Of a stretch of DNA of 64,000 nucleotides, positions 19,210 through 28,579 are shown in pieces. The stretch spans positions 1,488,001 through 1,552,000 of the forward strand of contig NZ_CP067112.1 of NCBI RefSeq assembly GCF_016615815.1. Reading direction: 5' to 3'. Made by a program: the position numbers and the translations under genes. Source of the DNA: Luteimonas sp. MC1572. GTDB lineage: Bacteria; Pseudomonadota; Gammaproteobacteria; Xanthomonadales; Xanthomonadaceae. The notes under the pieces are model-generated. The model did not search any database, was not told the DNA's origin, and was given only the letters and a program-made list of their open reading frames with translations. Positions within the stretch are counted from its first letter, which is position 1. The number at the start of each line of letters is the position of its first letter.

Positions 19210-19674
19210 CTACTTGCACGCCTCGTACACCTGGTCGTCGAGCTTGCGCAGCAGATCGTGCGTGCGCTTGAGGCCCACACGGCGCAGCGTGTCTTCGCGA
19301 CGTGCCTTCGCGGCATCGCATCCGCTGCGACGGCCGTCGCTCCGTGAAGGCCAGTATCCCGACGTCGACCTCCCGCCGCGTGGCGTCAGCGATTCCAGAT
19401 ATCGGGAATTGGCGTCGTCCTGGCGGCGCCGACGCTCCAGCTCGGCGGCTCGCTCCGCGGTCATGACCTCGGGCGTCGCGTCATACGACGCGGCCTGGCG
19501 CTGCCCGTCGGGACAGGCGCCGCTGGTGAAGGTGACGTGGCCGTCGCGGCCGGTGCATTTCTGCACGGTCTGCGCCCATGCAGGCATTGCCCAGGCCGCC
19601 CACATCAGCAGCAGGAGTCCAGCCAGCGCCGGCGCTGTGAAACGGTTCTGCGGCGGAATCCTTTCCGTTGCCAT
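19210..19674 (-). CDS. DUF4124-domain secreted protein
   Basis: 154 residues: Sec signal (hydrophobic LALAGLLLLMWAAWAMPAWA) and a DUF4124-type start of the mature protein (QTVQKCTGRDGHVTFTSGACPDG), followed by a charged Arg/Glu-rich helix and a C-terminal pair of Cys. Envelope protein of unknown function, common in several copies in Xanthomonadaceae. ATG at 19674 chosen because AGGACG lies just upstream and the signal peptide then has normal length. Confidence 0.82.
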   Translation of the reverse strand: MATERIPPQNRFTAPALAGLLLLMWAAWAMPAWAQTVQKCTGRDGHVTFTSGACPDGQRQAASYDATPEVMTAERAAELERRRRQDDANSRYLESLTPRGGRSTSGYWPSRSDGRRSGCDAAKARREDTLRRVGLKRTHDLLRKLDDQVYEACK

Positions 19675-19823
19675 GGTGTTCGTCCTTGAGTCAGTCCCGG
19701 GGTGCGTGACCGAAACCGCGACCGCGCCGCGGAATCGCCCGCGCAGCATGTCACCGATCCCGGCCCTGTGCAGCCGTTCGCGATTCCCATGTTTCCGTAC
19801 GTCGAAGACGGTGTGTGCAGGCC

Positions 19824-19837
19824 TTGACCACGATCAA
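19824..19837 (+). promoter_or_regulatory. FNR box upstream of hemN
   Basis: TTGAC-CACG-ATCAA, one mismatch to the TTGAT-N4-ATCAA consensus. Class II geometry (centre at -41.5) predicts a start at 19872, one base before the hemN ATG at 19873; CAAGAT (19860-19865) occupies the -10 position. Confidence 0.75.
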
Positions 19838-19872
19838 GGTGCCCTGCCCCGCTGGCGGACAAGATATCCGCC

Positions 19873-21282
19873 ATGGACGCCTCCCTCCCTTTCAACGCCG
19901 AGCTCCTGCGACGCTACGATCGCCCGGGCCCGCGCTACACCTCCTATCCGACCGCGCCGCAGTTCAGCGCCGCATTCGGGGAAGACCAGCTGCGCGAAGC
20001 GGTGGATGCCAGCAACGGGGACCCGATCCCGCGCCGGCTGTCGTTGTATGTCCACGTCCCGTTCTGCGTCAGCCCGTGCTTCTACTGCGGCTGCAACCGC
20101 ATCATCACCCGCGACAAGTCGCGCGCCGAGAGCTACCTGGCGCGCCTGTACCGCGAGATCGACCTCGTTGCGTCGATGTTCGACCGCGACCGCGAAGTCG
20201 TGCAGCTGCACCTCGGTGGCGGCACGCCGAACTTCATGGCACCCGGCCAGCTGGGTGAGCTGGTCGACACGTTGCGCCGCCAGTTCCATTTCGCGCGGCC
20301 CGAGGAAAGCGACATCTCGATCGAGCTCGATCCGCGCTTCGTGTCGCCAGCCGATATCGCCGAGCTCGGCCGCATCGGGTTCAACCGGGCGAGCTTCGGC
20401 GTGCAGGATTTCGACCCGATCGTGCAGGAAGCCGTCAACCGCATCCAGTCGGTGGAGGAGACGCGCGCGGTGGTCGATGCCTGCCGCGCCAACGGCTTCC
20501 GCTCGGTCAACGTGGACCTGATCTACGGGCTGCCGAAGCAGAACCCGACGGGCTTCGCGCGCACGATCGAGACGGTGTTGGAAATGCGGCCGGACCGGCT
20601 GGCGGTGTATGGCTACGCGCACATGCCCGAGCTGTTCCGCGCGCAGAACCAGATCGATGCCGCGGACCTGCCCGGCGCGGAGGAAAAACTGGGCCTGCTC
20701 GAGCTGGCAATCACGCGCCTGTCCGCCGCCGGCTACGAATACATCGGCATGGACCACTTCGCCCTGCCCGACGACGAGCTCGCCATGGCGCAGGCGCGCG
20801 GCAGCCTGCACCGCAACTTCATGGGTTACACCACCCACGCCGACAGCGACCTGATCGGCCTCGGCGTCAGCGCGATCAGCCACGTCGGCGACACCTTCAG
20901 CCAGAACCCGCGCGACCTGCCGGGTTGGCAGATCGCCATCGACGAAGGTCGGCTGCCGGTGTTCCGCGGCATGCGCCTGAGTGCCGACGACATCCTGCGT
21001 GCGGATCTCATCCAGCGACTGATGTGCCAGGCCGAGGTGCCGGTGGATGCGCTGGAGCGCCGCCACGACATCGTGTTCGCCGAGTACTTCGCGGCGGAAA
21101 TCGAACGCCTGCGCCCGCTCCAGGAGGACGGCCTGGTGCGCCTCGAGCCGGGCCGGATCGTGGTGACCGCGCGCGGCCGGCTGTTGTTGCGTAATATCGC
21201 GATGTGCTTCGACCACTACCTGCCCGCTCCAGACGCCACGCCGGCCGATTCCACCCGGCCCCGCTTCTCCCGCGCCATCTGA
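19873..21282 (+). CDS. hemN: Oxygen-independent coproporphyrinogen III oxidase (radical SAM)
   Basis: Converts coproporphyrinogen III to protoporphyrinogen IX without oxygen, supplying haem for anaerobic cytochromes. 469 residues. GPRYTSYPTAPQF near residue 20 and the radical-SAM cluster motif with Cys65, Cys69, Cys72 (FCVSPCFYCGC); GGGTPNF, DLIYGLPKQ and MDHFALPDDELA are HemN signatures, and the C-terminal HemN domain (RNIAMCFDHYL) is present, separating it from HemW. Little or no leader is predicted. fnr follows 19 bp downstream, probably in the same transcript. Confidence 0.95.
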   Translation: MDASLPFNAELLRRYDRPGPRYTSYPTAPQFSAAFGEDQLREAVDASNGDPIPRRLSLYVHVPFCVSPCFYCGCNRIITRDKSRAESYLARLYREIDLVASMFDRDREVVQLHLGGGTPNFMAPGQLGELVDTLRRQFHFARPEESDISIELDPRFVSPADIAELGRIGFNRASFGVQDFDPIVQEAVNRIQSVEETRAVVDACRANGFRSVNVDLIYGLPKQNPTGFARTIETVLEMRPDRLAVYGYAHMPELFRAQNQIDAADLPGAEEKLGLLELAITRLSAAGYEYIGMDHFALPDDELAMAQARGSLHRNFMGYTTHADSDLIGLGVSAISHVGDTFSQNPRDLPGWQIAIDEGRLPVFRGMRLSADDILRADLIQRLMCQAEVPVDALERRHDIVFAEYFAAEIERLRPLQEDGLVRLEPGRIVVTARGRLLLRNIAMCFDHYLPAPDATPADSTRPRFSRAI

Positions 21283-21301
21283 CGCCGCGGGTGTCGATCG
21301 C

Positions 21302-22060
21302 GTGAGCAAGGTCGCGTTTCCGCGCCTCGACGCCAGCGTGCTGGCCGACGACGGTGACGACTACCACTTCTGCTCCACCTGCGCCTTTTCCCAGGCGTGC
21401 ATGGCGGAGGGCATGGACAAGGCCTCGCTGGGTGACCTGCACATGCTGGTGCAGCACGTCGGTCCGCTGCACGCCGGCGAACACCTGTTCCGCACCGGCG
21501 ACCCGTTCGAGGCGATCGCGGCGGTGCGCGCCGGCACGGTCAAGACCTACGTCATCGACCGCAACGGCCGTGAACACGTGCTCGGGTTCCACCTGCCCGG
21601 CGAGGTGATCGGCCTCGACGGCATCGACGGCGACACCTACCCCTGCAACGCGGTGGCGCTGGACACGGTGATGCTGTGCCGGTTCTCGTTTCCGCAGATC
21701 TCGGTGCTGGCCGCGCGACTGCCAGGGCTGCAGAAGCACCTGTTCCGGCTGCTCAGCCGCGACATCGGCCGTGCGGCGCTGCTTTCCGGCGACTGGAGCG
21801 CGGACGAGCGCATGGCCGCCTTTGTCATCGGGATTTCGCGCCGGCTGGCCGCGCGCGGGTTCTCGCCCGACCGCTTCCAACTGACCATGGCGCGCACGGA
21901 TATCGCCAATTACCTGCGCCTCGCGCCGGAAACAGTCAGCCGCGTACTCAAGCGCCTGCAGGACGATGGCCTGCTGGGTGTTGACCGCCGAGAGCTGGAA
22001 ATCCTCGACCGCAAGCGGATCGAGGCGCTGGCCGCGCCGGTGCTCTGGACGCAGGCCTGA
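21302..22060 (+). CDS. fnr: FNR/ANR-type oxygen-sensing transcription regulator
   Basis: 252-residue Crp/Fnr protein. The N terminus has C24-x2-C27-x5-C33, and Cys126 aligns with the fourth [4Fe-4S] ligand of E. coli FNR, so it should sense oxygen through a labile cluster. A cyclic-nucleotide-like beta roll (about 45-140), dimer helix, and HTH near 195-222 with ETVSRVL follow; the E..SR pattern fits TTGAT-N4-ATCAA recognition. GTG start, 19 bp after hemN. It is the obvious regulator for the hemN, norB and ccoN sites in this window. Confidence 0.93.
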   Translation: MSKVAFPRLDASVLADDGDDYHFCSTCAFSQACMAEGMDKASLGDLHMLVQHVGPLHAGEHLFRTGDPFEAIAAVRAGTVKTYVIDRNGREHVLGFHLPGEVIGLDGIDGDTYPCNAVALDTVMLCRFSFPQISVLAARLPGLQKHLFRLLSRDIGRAALLSGDWSADERMAAFVIGISRRLAARGFSPDRFQLTMARTDIANYLRLAPETVSRVLKRLQDDGLLGVDRRELEILDRKRIEALAAPVLWTQA

Positions 22061-22137
22061 GACCAAGTCCTCACGGCGCGCCGCGCGGGTTGGTATGGTG
22101 GTTGCGGGACGGATCCACGGTATGCAAGTCGGGGCGC

Positions 22138-22151
22138 TTGACCTGGGTCAT
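22138..22151 (+). promoter_or_regulatory. FNR-type site upstream of norB
   Basis: TTGAC-CTGG-GTCAT: 7 of 10 half-site bases match consensus. GATCAT at 22175-22180 lies one base from the position expected for a class II -10. Could equally serve an NO-sensing DNR/NNR regulator of the same family. Confidence 0.5.
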
Positions 22152-22204
22152 GGCGGCATCCGCTGCGTGGGGCCGATCATCCACCGACTGCAACGGAGGG
22201 TGTC

Positions 22205-24532
22205 ATGGGGATATATCGAAAGCTTTGGCTGGGGCTGGCAATACTGCTGGTCTCGTCGTTTTCCGTGCTGCTGTGGGCGGGAGGCGAGATCTTCCGCGCC
22301 GCTCCGCCAATGCCCGAACAGGTGGTGTCGGAGACCGGCCAGGTCGTCTACACCCGCGCCGACATCGAACGTGGCCGCCAGGTCTGGCAATCGATCGGCG
22401 GCATGCAGCTGGGGTCGATCTGGGGGCACGGCGGCTATGTCGCGCCGGACTGGAGCGCGGACTGGCTGCACCGCGAGGCGGTCGGCGTGCTCGACCTGTG
22501 GGCACGTGAGGCCGGCGGCACGACCTGGGCCGGATTGCCCGCCGTCGAGCGCGCCAGCCTGCAGGGGCGACTGCAGGAATCAATCCGCCGCAACACCTAC
22601 GATGCGGCCACCGGCACGATCACCCTCGACGCTGACCGCGTGTCGGCGATCACCGAGGTGGCATCGCACTACGTGAGCCTGTTCGGCAACGATCCGGCCA
22701 CCGCCGGACTCCGCGAAGCCTATGCGATGAAGAACGACACCGTTCCGGATGCCGACCATCGGCGTTCGCTGACGGCGTTCTTCTGGTGGACGGCCTGGGC
22801 GGCGACCACCGAGCGGCCCAGCGAGATCGGCGACGGCATGGTGCCGGAGAAGTCCGGTGTGGTGCCGCAGCAGGTCACCTACACCAACAACTGGCCGAGC
22901 GAGCCGCTGGTCGGCAACCGGCCGGCGGCGCCGCTGTGGGTCTGGTCGGCCTTCAGCGTGCTGTTCCTGATCGCCGGCATCGCGCTGCTGGGCTGGTGGC
23001 ATGCGGTAAGCCACGACAAGGAAGAGCGCGGTCACGCCATTCCGGCCAGCGACCCGTTCGCAGCGCTGCGCCTGACACCTTCGATGCGGGCGGTGGCCAA
23101 GTATTTCTGGCTGGTGCTGGCGCTGTTCCTGGTGCAGATCCTGCTGGGCGCGATCACCGCGCATTACCAGGTCGAAGGCCAGGACGCCTACGGCTTCGCG
23201 CTCTCGGAGATCCTGCCCTACTCCCTGTCACGCACCTGGCACACGCAGCTCTCCGTGCTCTGGATCGCGGTGGCCTGGCTGGGCACCGGCTTGTACATCG
23301 CGCCGCTGCTGTCGGGGCATGAACCGAAGTTCCAGCGGTTCGGCGTCAACTTCCTGTTCGTGTCGCTCATCATCATCGTGGTCGGTTCGTTCACCGGCCA
23401 GTGGTTCGCGGTAATGCAGAAGCTGGGCCTGGAGCACAACTTCTGGTTCGGCCACCAGGGCTGGGAGTACGCCGACATGGGGCGCTTCTGGCAGTGGTAC
23501 CTGTTCATCGGCCTGCTGCTGTGGGTGGCGCTGGTGGGCCGTGCGCTGTGGCCCGTACTTCGCAACCGGGACAACGAGTCGCGGCATATCGTCGGCCTGA
23601 TGTTCATGGCCACCACGGCGATCGGCCTGTTCTTCGCCTCGGCGCTGATGTGGGGCGAGCACACGCACATTTCCGAGGTCGAGTACTGGCGCTGGTGGCT
23701 GGTGCACCTCTGGGTCGAGGGCTTCTTCGAAGTGTTCGCGACCGCGGTGATGGCGCTGATCTTCACCAAGCTGGGCCTGCTCAAGACGTCCACGGCCACG
23801 GTGGCGGTGCTGTTCGCCACCATCATCTTCATGGCCGGTGGCGTGCTGGGCACCCTGCACCACCTGTACTTCGTCGGCACGCCGACCGCGGTGGTGGCGC
23901 TGGGCGCGAGCTTCAGCGCGCTTGAAGTCGTGCCGCTGGCCTACATCGGCTTCGAGGCCTACCAGACCTGGAAGCACGGCAAGGCGACGCCGTGGATGGC
24001 GCGCTACCGCTGGCCGGTGATGTTCTTCATCGCGGTGTCGTTCTGGAACCTGGTGGGCGCGGGGCTGTTCGGGTTCCTCATCAACCCGCCGCTGTCGCTG
24101 TACTACATGCAGGGCCTGAACCTCACGCCGCTGCATGGCCACACCGCGCTGTTCGGCGTGTACGGGATGCTCGGTATAGCGCTGGTGCTGTTCTGCCTGC
24201 GCGGCCTGCGCGGGCAGATGGTCTGGGATACGCGGGCGCTGAAGGTCTCGTTCTGGTGCCTCAACATCGGCCTCGCGCTGATGGCCCTGCTGACGCTGCT
24301 GCCGCTGGGCACGATGCAGCTGCTGGCGGCGATCGAGCACGGCTATGCGCACGCGCGTTCCGCGGAGTTCATGCAGCAGCCGATCGTGGACCTGCTGGTG
24401 TGGATGCGGGTTCCGGGCGACACGATCTTCAGCGTGGGTGCGTTCGCCCTCACCTGGTTCGTGCTCAGGCTGTGGATCGCGCCCCGTCGCGATCCGGCTG
24501 TGCTGCCAGGCAGCGAAACCGAGGCGGGTTGA
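22205..24532 (+). CDS. norB: Quinol-dependent nitric oxide reductase (qNor)
   Basis: Reduces two NO to N2O with electrons from quinol at the inner membrane. 775 residues, the length of single-chain qNor: an N-terminal helix and periplasmic cytochrome-c-like domain without haem (about residues 30-215, GRQVWQSIGGMQLGSIWGHGGYVAPDWSADWL) are fused to the 12-helix NorB core. Catalytic-site features include HLWVEGFFEVFA (FeB His and Glu) and GTLHHLYF (His pair). GGAGGGTGTC precedes the ATG. First gene of the unit norB-nnrS-sirB2-like. Confidence 0.94.
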   Translation: MGIYRKLWLGLAILLVSSFSVLLWAGGEIFRAAPPMPEQVVSETGQVVYTRADIERGRQVWQSIGGMQLGSIWGHGGYVAPDWSADWLHREAVGVLDLWAREAGGTTWAGLPAVERASLQGRLQESIRRNTYDAATGTITLDADRVSAITEVASHYVSLFGNDPATAGLREAYAMKNDTVPDADHRRSLTAFFWWTAWAATTERPSEIGDGMVPEKSGVVPQQVTYTNNWPSEPLVGNRPAAPLWVWSAFSVLFLIAGIALLGWWHAVSHDKEERGHAIPASDPFAALRLTPSMRAVAKYFWLVLALFLVQILLGAITAHYQVEGQDAYGFALSEILPYSLSRTWHTQLSVLWIAVAWLGTGLYIAPLLSGHEPKFQRFGVNFLFVSLIIIVVGSFTGQWFAVMQKLGLEHNFWFGHQGWEYADMGRFWQWYLFIGLLLWVALVGRALWPVLRNRDNESRHIVGLMFMATTAIGLFFASALMWGEHTHISEVEYWRWWLVHLWVEGFFEVFATAVMALIFTKLGLLKTSTATVAVLFATIIFMAGGVLGTLHHLYFVGTPTAVVALGASFSALEVVPLAYIGFEAYQTWKHGKATPWMARYRWPVMFFIAVSFWNLVGAGLFGFLINPPLSLYYMQGLNLTPLHGHTALFGVYGMLGIALVLFCLRGLRGQMVWDTRALKVSFWCLNIGLALMALLTLLPLGTMQLLAAIEHGYAHARSAEFMQQPIVDLLVWMRVPGDTIFSVGAFALTWFVLRLWIAPRRDPAVLPGSETEAG

Positions 24533-24535
24533 GGC

Positions 24536-25777
24536 ATGGCCGTTGCCCCCACCACGGCACGCGACGGCGCCACGGCGCCGCTCGCGAGGCTGGCCGTCGC
24601 GCCGCACCGCCTGCTGTTCTTCATCGGCACCGGCAACCTGCTGCTGGCGATGGCGTGGTGGACGGCGTGGCTGGTGTCGTCGCGCTGGCCGCAGCTGCTG
24701 CAGATGCACCAGCCCGAGCCCTACGCGGGCTGGCTGCATGCGCTGGTGATGCAGTACCAGATGCTGCCGAGCTTCATCTTCGGTTTCCTGTTGACGGTGT
24801 TCCCGCGCTGGATGGCCCTGCCCGATGCGGCCCGCTGGCATTACGTGCCGGTGGGCCTCGGCCTGTTCGGTGGACAGGTCGCCACTCTGGCCGGGGCGCT
24901 GGGCGCTCCGGCGGGCATCGAAGTCGGGATCATCATGACGCTGGCCGGATGGACTGCAGGCCTGTGCTTCCTCGGCGACCAGGTGGTGCGCGAACGCGGC
25001 ACGACCTGGCACGCGCGCTCATGCTTCGCGGCGCTGGTGCTGGGCTGGATCGGCATCGCGGCGTTTGCGGCCACCCTGCTCGGCGCGTCGCCGCAGTGGA
25101 TCTTCGCCAGCATCAAGATCGGTACGTTCGGGCTGCTGCTGCCGGTGTATCTGACGGTGGCGCACCGGATGTTCCCGTTCTTCGCCGCCAACGTGGTGCC
25201 GGGCTACGTGGCCTGGCGCCCGCTCTGGTTGCTGGCCGCGTTCTGGGTAGCCTGCCTGGCGCACCTCGGTCTGGAGTTGGTGCATGCGTACGCCTGGCTA
25301 TGGCTGGCCGACCTGCCGCTGCTCGCGTTGTCATTGACCGCGCTGTGGCGCTGGTGGCCGCGCGGTCCCAAGCCCGGGATCCTCGCGGTGCTGTTCCTCG
25401 GTCTGGCGTGGCTGCCGGTCACGTTCGCGTTTTACGCGGCGCAGAGCCTGGTCTACTTCGCCGGCGAGGGCTTCATCCTCGGGCGCGCACCCGCGCATGC
25501 GCTGTTCGTCGGTTTCTTCGGAAGCGTCCTGGTGGCCATGGTGACGCGGGTCACGCAGGGCCATTCGGGACGGAAGATCGAGATGCCCGGGGTGGCCTGG
25601 TTCGCGTTCGCAGGGATCCAACTGGTGACCGTGGCGCGCATCGCGGCCGACGTCGTGGATGATGCGGCCGCATGGTGGGCACTGGCCGCGGCCGGCTGGC
25701 TCGTGGCGTTGGCGCCATGGGTGTTCCGGCTGGGGAGGATCTACCTGTCGCCACGTGCCGACGGCAAGCCGGGGTAA
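24536..25777 (+). CDS. nnrS: NnrS-family haem/copper membrane protein
   Basis: 413 residues with about 12 membrane helices, starting HRLLFFIGTGNLLLAMAWW. NnrS proteins accompany NO-metabolising genes, and in Vibrio and Rhodobacter relatives they lessen nitrosative damage, probably by removing iron-bound NO; the mechanism is unsettled. Conserved His in VTRVTQGHSGR and ALVMQYQMLPSFIFGFLLT are family hallmarks. Starts 3 bp after norB, ends 3 bp before the SirB2-like gene. Confidence 0.92.
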   Translation: MAVAPTTARDGATAPLARLAVAPHRLLFFIGTGNLLLAMAWWTAWLVSSRWPQLLQMHQPEPYAGWLHALVMQYQMLPSFIFGFLLTVFPRWMALPDAARWHYVPVGLGLFGGQVATLAGALGAPAGIEVGIIMTLAGWTAGLCFLGDQVVRERGTTWHARSCFAALVLGWIGIAAFAATLLGASPQWIFASIKIGTFGLLLPVYLTVAHRMFPFFAANVVPGYVAWRPLWLLAAFWVACLAHLGLELVHAYAWLWLADLPLLALSLTALWRWWPRGPKPGILAVLFLGLAWLPVTFAFYAAQSLVYFAGEGFILGRAPAHALFVGFFGSVLVAMVTRVTQGHSGRKIEMPGVAWFAFAGIQLVTVARIAADVVDDAAAWWALAAAGWLVALAPWVFRLGRIYLSPRADGKPG

Positions 25778-25780
25778 GCC

Positions 25781-26188
25781 ATGATCGAGTTCTATCCACA
25801 GATCAAGTCGGTGCACGTGGCCACGGTGGTGGCCAGCGGCCTGCTGTTCGCCGCGCGAGGGCTTCTGGTGCAGGTCGGGCAGCCGCGCCTCGCACTCGCC
25901 GCGCCCGTGCGCTACCTGAGCTACACCATCGACACCACGCTGCTGACCGCAGCGCTGATGCTGCTCACCATCCTGCCCGGCGCGATGTTCGCCAACGGCT
26001 GGCTGGTGGCCAAGGTCGTGCTGCTGGTGGGCTATATCGTGCTTGGCACATTCGCGCTCAAGCGTGGGAACTCGCCGCGCGTGCGCCTGGCCTGCTACCT
26101 GGCGGGCTTGGCCGTGTTCGCATTCATATATACGATCGCCCGTACCCACCATCCGACGGGCATCTTCTGGCTGCTGTTCGCGGCCTGA
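25781..26188 (+). CDS. SirB2-family membrane protein
   Basis: 135 residues, four membrane helices, starting IKSVHVATVVASGLLFAARGLL, with a His in helix 1 and RTHHPTGIFWLL at the end; both are SirB2/invasion-expression-upregulator features. The biochemical role is unknown; the His pattern would suit haem binding, which is inference. Tight spacing (3 bp) to nnrS places it in the NO-reduction operon. Confidence 0.82.
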   Translation: MIEFYPQIKSVHVATVVASGLLFAARGLLVQVGQPRLALAAPVRYLSYTIDTTLLTAALMLLTILPGAMFANGWLVAKVVLLVGYIVLGTFALKRGNSPRVRLACYLAGLAVFAFIYTIARTHHPTGIFWLLFAA

Positions 26189-26266
26189 CCGTCCGACCCG
26201 CCCACGGATGATGTGTATCGCGCAGTCCCGTTTCCACAAGCCAGCCGATCGCCAGGAAATCAAGCC

Positions 26267-27805
26267 ATGAAGGGTGCAGCCAGCAAGACCACGATTCTCG
26301 TCGCGGCGTTCGCCGCGCTTCTACTCGTCGGCTGCGACAGCGGCGAGCGCGCTCCCGCTTCCGGCAAGTCCGGGCAGGCCGCGACAACCGCCAAGAAGGA
26401 CACCGGTGGCTCGCGCAAGGGCGACTTCGGGCCGCCGCAGGGCGAGCCGGTCAAGGCCGTGCTGACCTCGCCGCCCCACGTGCCGCCAGCTACCGGCCGC
26501 AGCCACCCGGCCAAGGTCATCGTCGAGCTCGACGTCATCGAAAAGGTGATGCCGATCTCCGAGGGTGTCGATTACACCTTCTGGACCTTCGGCGGCACGG
26601 TGCCCGGCAGCTTCATCCGCGTGCGACAGGGCGACACGGTGGAATTCCACCTGCGCAACATGCCCGACAGCAAGATGCCCCACAACATCGACCTCCACGG
26701 CGTGACCGGCCCCGGAGGCGGCGCGGCCTCCAGCTTCACCGCGCCGGGCCACCGCACGCAGTTCACCTTCAAGGCGCTCAACGCCGGGCTTTACGTCTAC
26801 CACTGCGCCACCGCGCCGGTGGGCATGCACGTGGCCAACGGCATGTACGGCCTGATCCTGGTCGAGCCGCCGGAGGGGCTGGCCAAGGTGGACCGCGAGT
26901 ACTACGTGATGCAGGGCGACTTCTACACGACCGGCAAGTACCGCGAAAAGGGCCTGCAACCGTTCGACATGGAGCGGGCGATCGATGAAAACCCGACCTA
27001 CGTGCTGTTCAACGGCAGCGAAGGCGCCATCACCGGCGACAACGCGCTGGCGACCAAGGTGGGCGAAACGGTGCGCCTGTACGTCGGCAACGGCGGCCCC
27101 AACCTGGTGTCGAGCTTCCACGTGATCGGCGAGATCTTCGACAAGGTCTGGTACGAGGGCGGCACGCACTTCCAGGAAAACGTGCAGACCACGCTGATCC
27201 CTGCGGGTGGCGCGGCGATGATGGAGTTCCACATGGAAGTGCCGGGCAGCTACGTGCTGGTCGACCACAGCCTGTTCCGCGCCTTCAACAAGGGTGCGCT
27301 CGGCATCCTCAAGGCCGACGGCCCGGAGAACAAGGAGATCTACTCCGGCCTCGAGGTCGACGAGATGTACATCGGTGACCGCGCGCTGCCCAACCTCGCC
27401 GCCGTCTCCACTGCGGCGGCCGCGCAGAAGACCGGCGAGCTGACGGTCGAGGAACAGATCGCGGCCGGCAAGGCGCTGTTCTCGGGCACCTGCTCGACCT
27501 GCCACATGCCCAACGGCGAAGGCATGGCGGGCGTGTTCCCGCCGCTGGCCAAGTCTGACTACATCGCGGCCGACCCGACGTCGGTGGCGCGGGTGATCCT
27601 GCACGGCCTGGAGGGCAAGGTGACCGTCAACGGCACCGACTACAACTCGATCATGCCGCCGATGTCGCAGCTGACCGACGACGAAGTCGCCAACATCTCC
27701 ACCTACGTGCTCAACACCTGGGGCAACCCCGGTGGCCGCGTGACCAAGGCCGAAGCCGCGACCATCCGCAAGACCAAGCCCGCCAACGCCTCAGCTGGCC
27801 ACTGA
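26267..27805 (+). CDS. nirK: Copper nitrite reductase with C-terminal cytochrome c domain (lipoprotein)
   Basis: Reduces nitrite to NO in the periplasm. 512 residues. Lipobox LLLVGC near residue 25 suggests an outer-membrane-anchored enzyme, followed by a low-complexity linker. Two cupredoxin domains carry MPHNIDLHG (type 2 Cu His and nearby Asp), [16 protein letters not shown] (type 1 Cu Cys, His, Met), [10 protein letters not shown] (His/Ile of the active site) and [13 protein letters not shown] fused class I cytochrome c adds CSTCH at about 409-413 and a Met ligand in IMPPM near 464, as in three-domain CuNiRs. AGGAAATC Shine-Dalgarno. nirV follows 3 bp later. Confidence 0.95.
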   Translation: MKGAASKTTILVAAFAALLLVGCDSGERAPASGKSGQAATTAKKDTGGSRKGDFGPPQGEPVKAVLTSPPHVPPATGRSHPAKVIVELDVIEKVMPISEGVDYTFWTFGGTVPGSFIRVRQGDTVEFHLRNMPDSKMPHNIDLHGVTGPGGGAASSFTAPGHRTQFTFKALNAGLYVYHCATAPVGMHVANGMYGLILVEPPEGLAKVDREYYVMQGDFYTTGKYREKGLQPFDMERAIDENPTYVLFNGSEGAITGDNALATKVGETVRLYVGNGGPNLVSSFHVIGEIFDKVWYEGGTHFQENVQTTLIPAGGAAMMEFHMEVPGSYVLVDHSLFRAFNKGALGILKADGPENKEIYSGLEVDEMYIGDRALPNLAAVSTAAAAQKTGELTVEEQIAAGKALFSGTCSTCHMPNGEGMAGVFPPLAKSDYIAADPTSVARVILHGLEGKVTVNGTDYNSIMPPMSQLTDDEVANISTYVLNTWGNPGGRVTKAEAATIRKTKPANASAGH

Positions 27806-27808
27806 GCC

Positions 27809-28579
27809 ATGCGCCGCCTCGCCGCGCTGCTGCTCCTGCTCCCCCTCGCCGGCCTCGCCGCCGGCGGCGGGGACTACGTGAAGCTGCCCGGCGGGGCGTT
27901 CCGCACGGCGCTGAAGTACGAAGACCGGACCGGGCCCACACGCATCGCGCCCTTCGCGATGATGCGCACTCCGGTCAGCAACGCACGGTTCCTCGCGTTT
28001 GTCCGCACGCATCCGGAGTGGCGGCGTGACCGCGTCGCCTCGGTGATGGCCGAACCCCGCTACCTGTCTCACTGGGCAGGCCCGGTGTCGCTTGGCGAGA
28101 CCGCGCGCCCGGACCAGCCGGTGGTGCAGGTCAGCTGGTTCGCCGCGCAGGCCTACTGCGAGGCCGAAGGCGCACGGCTGCCCACCTGGGACGAATGGGA
28201 GTACGCAGCGGCGGCCGATGAAACCCGCACCGACGCCCGCCGCGACCCGCGCTGGCGCGAGCGCATCCTCTCCTGGTACTCGCGCCCGTCCAACGCGCCG
28301 CTGCAGCGGGTCGGATTGCAGGCGCCGAATGCCTATGGCGTGCAGGAACTGCACGGCCTGGTCTGGGAATGGACCGAAGACGCCTCGGCACTGATGATCG
28401 CCGAGGACAACCGCAACCAGGGTGACGCCGACAATGCGCGCTTCTGCGGCGCGGGTGCGCTGTCGATGGACGATCGCGACAACTATGCGGTGCTGATGCG
28501 GGTGGCCATGCTGTCCTCGCTCGGTGCGCGCGATACCACTGCCAACATGGGCTTCCGCTGCGCGAAGGACCTGCCATGA
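27809..28579 (+). CDS. nirV: NirV, SUMF1/FGE-fold protein
   Basis: 256 residues with a Sec signal (RRLAALLLLLPLAGLAAG). Formylglycine-generating-enzyme fold: VKLPGGAFR, MMRTPVSNARFLAFV, QPVVQVSWFAAQAYCEAEGARLPTWDEWEYAA, LHGLVWEWTED and the terminal MGFRCAKD. The usual RGGSW segment is replaced by FCGAGA, so classical formylglycine activity is doubtful. nirV genes typically follow nirK; proposed as a maturation or accessory factor but unproven. ATGA overlap with the SCO gene. Confidence 0.88.
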   Translation: MRRLAALLLLLPLAGLAAGGGDYVKLPGGAFRTALKYEDRTGPTRIAPFAMMRTPVSNARFLAFVRTHPEWRRDRVASVMAEPRYLSHWAGPVSLGETARPDQPVVQVSWFAAQAYCEAEGARLPTWDEWEYAAAADETRTDARRDPRWRERILSWYSRPSNAPLQRVGLQAPNAYGVQELHGLVWEWTEDASALMIAEDNRNQGDADNARFCGAGALSMDDRDNYAVLMRVAMLSSLGARDTTANMGFRCAKDLP

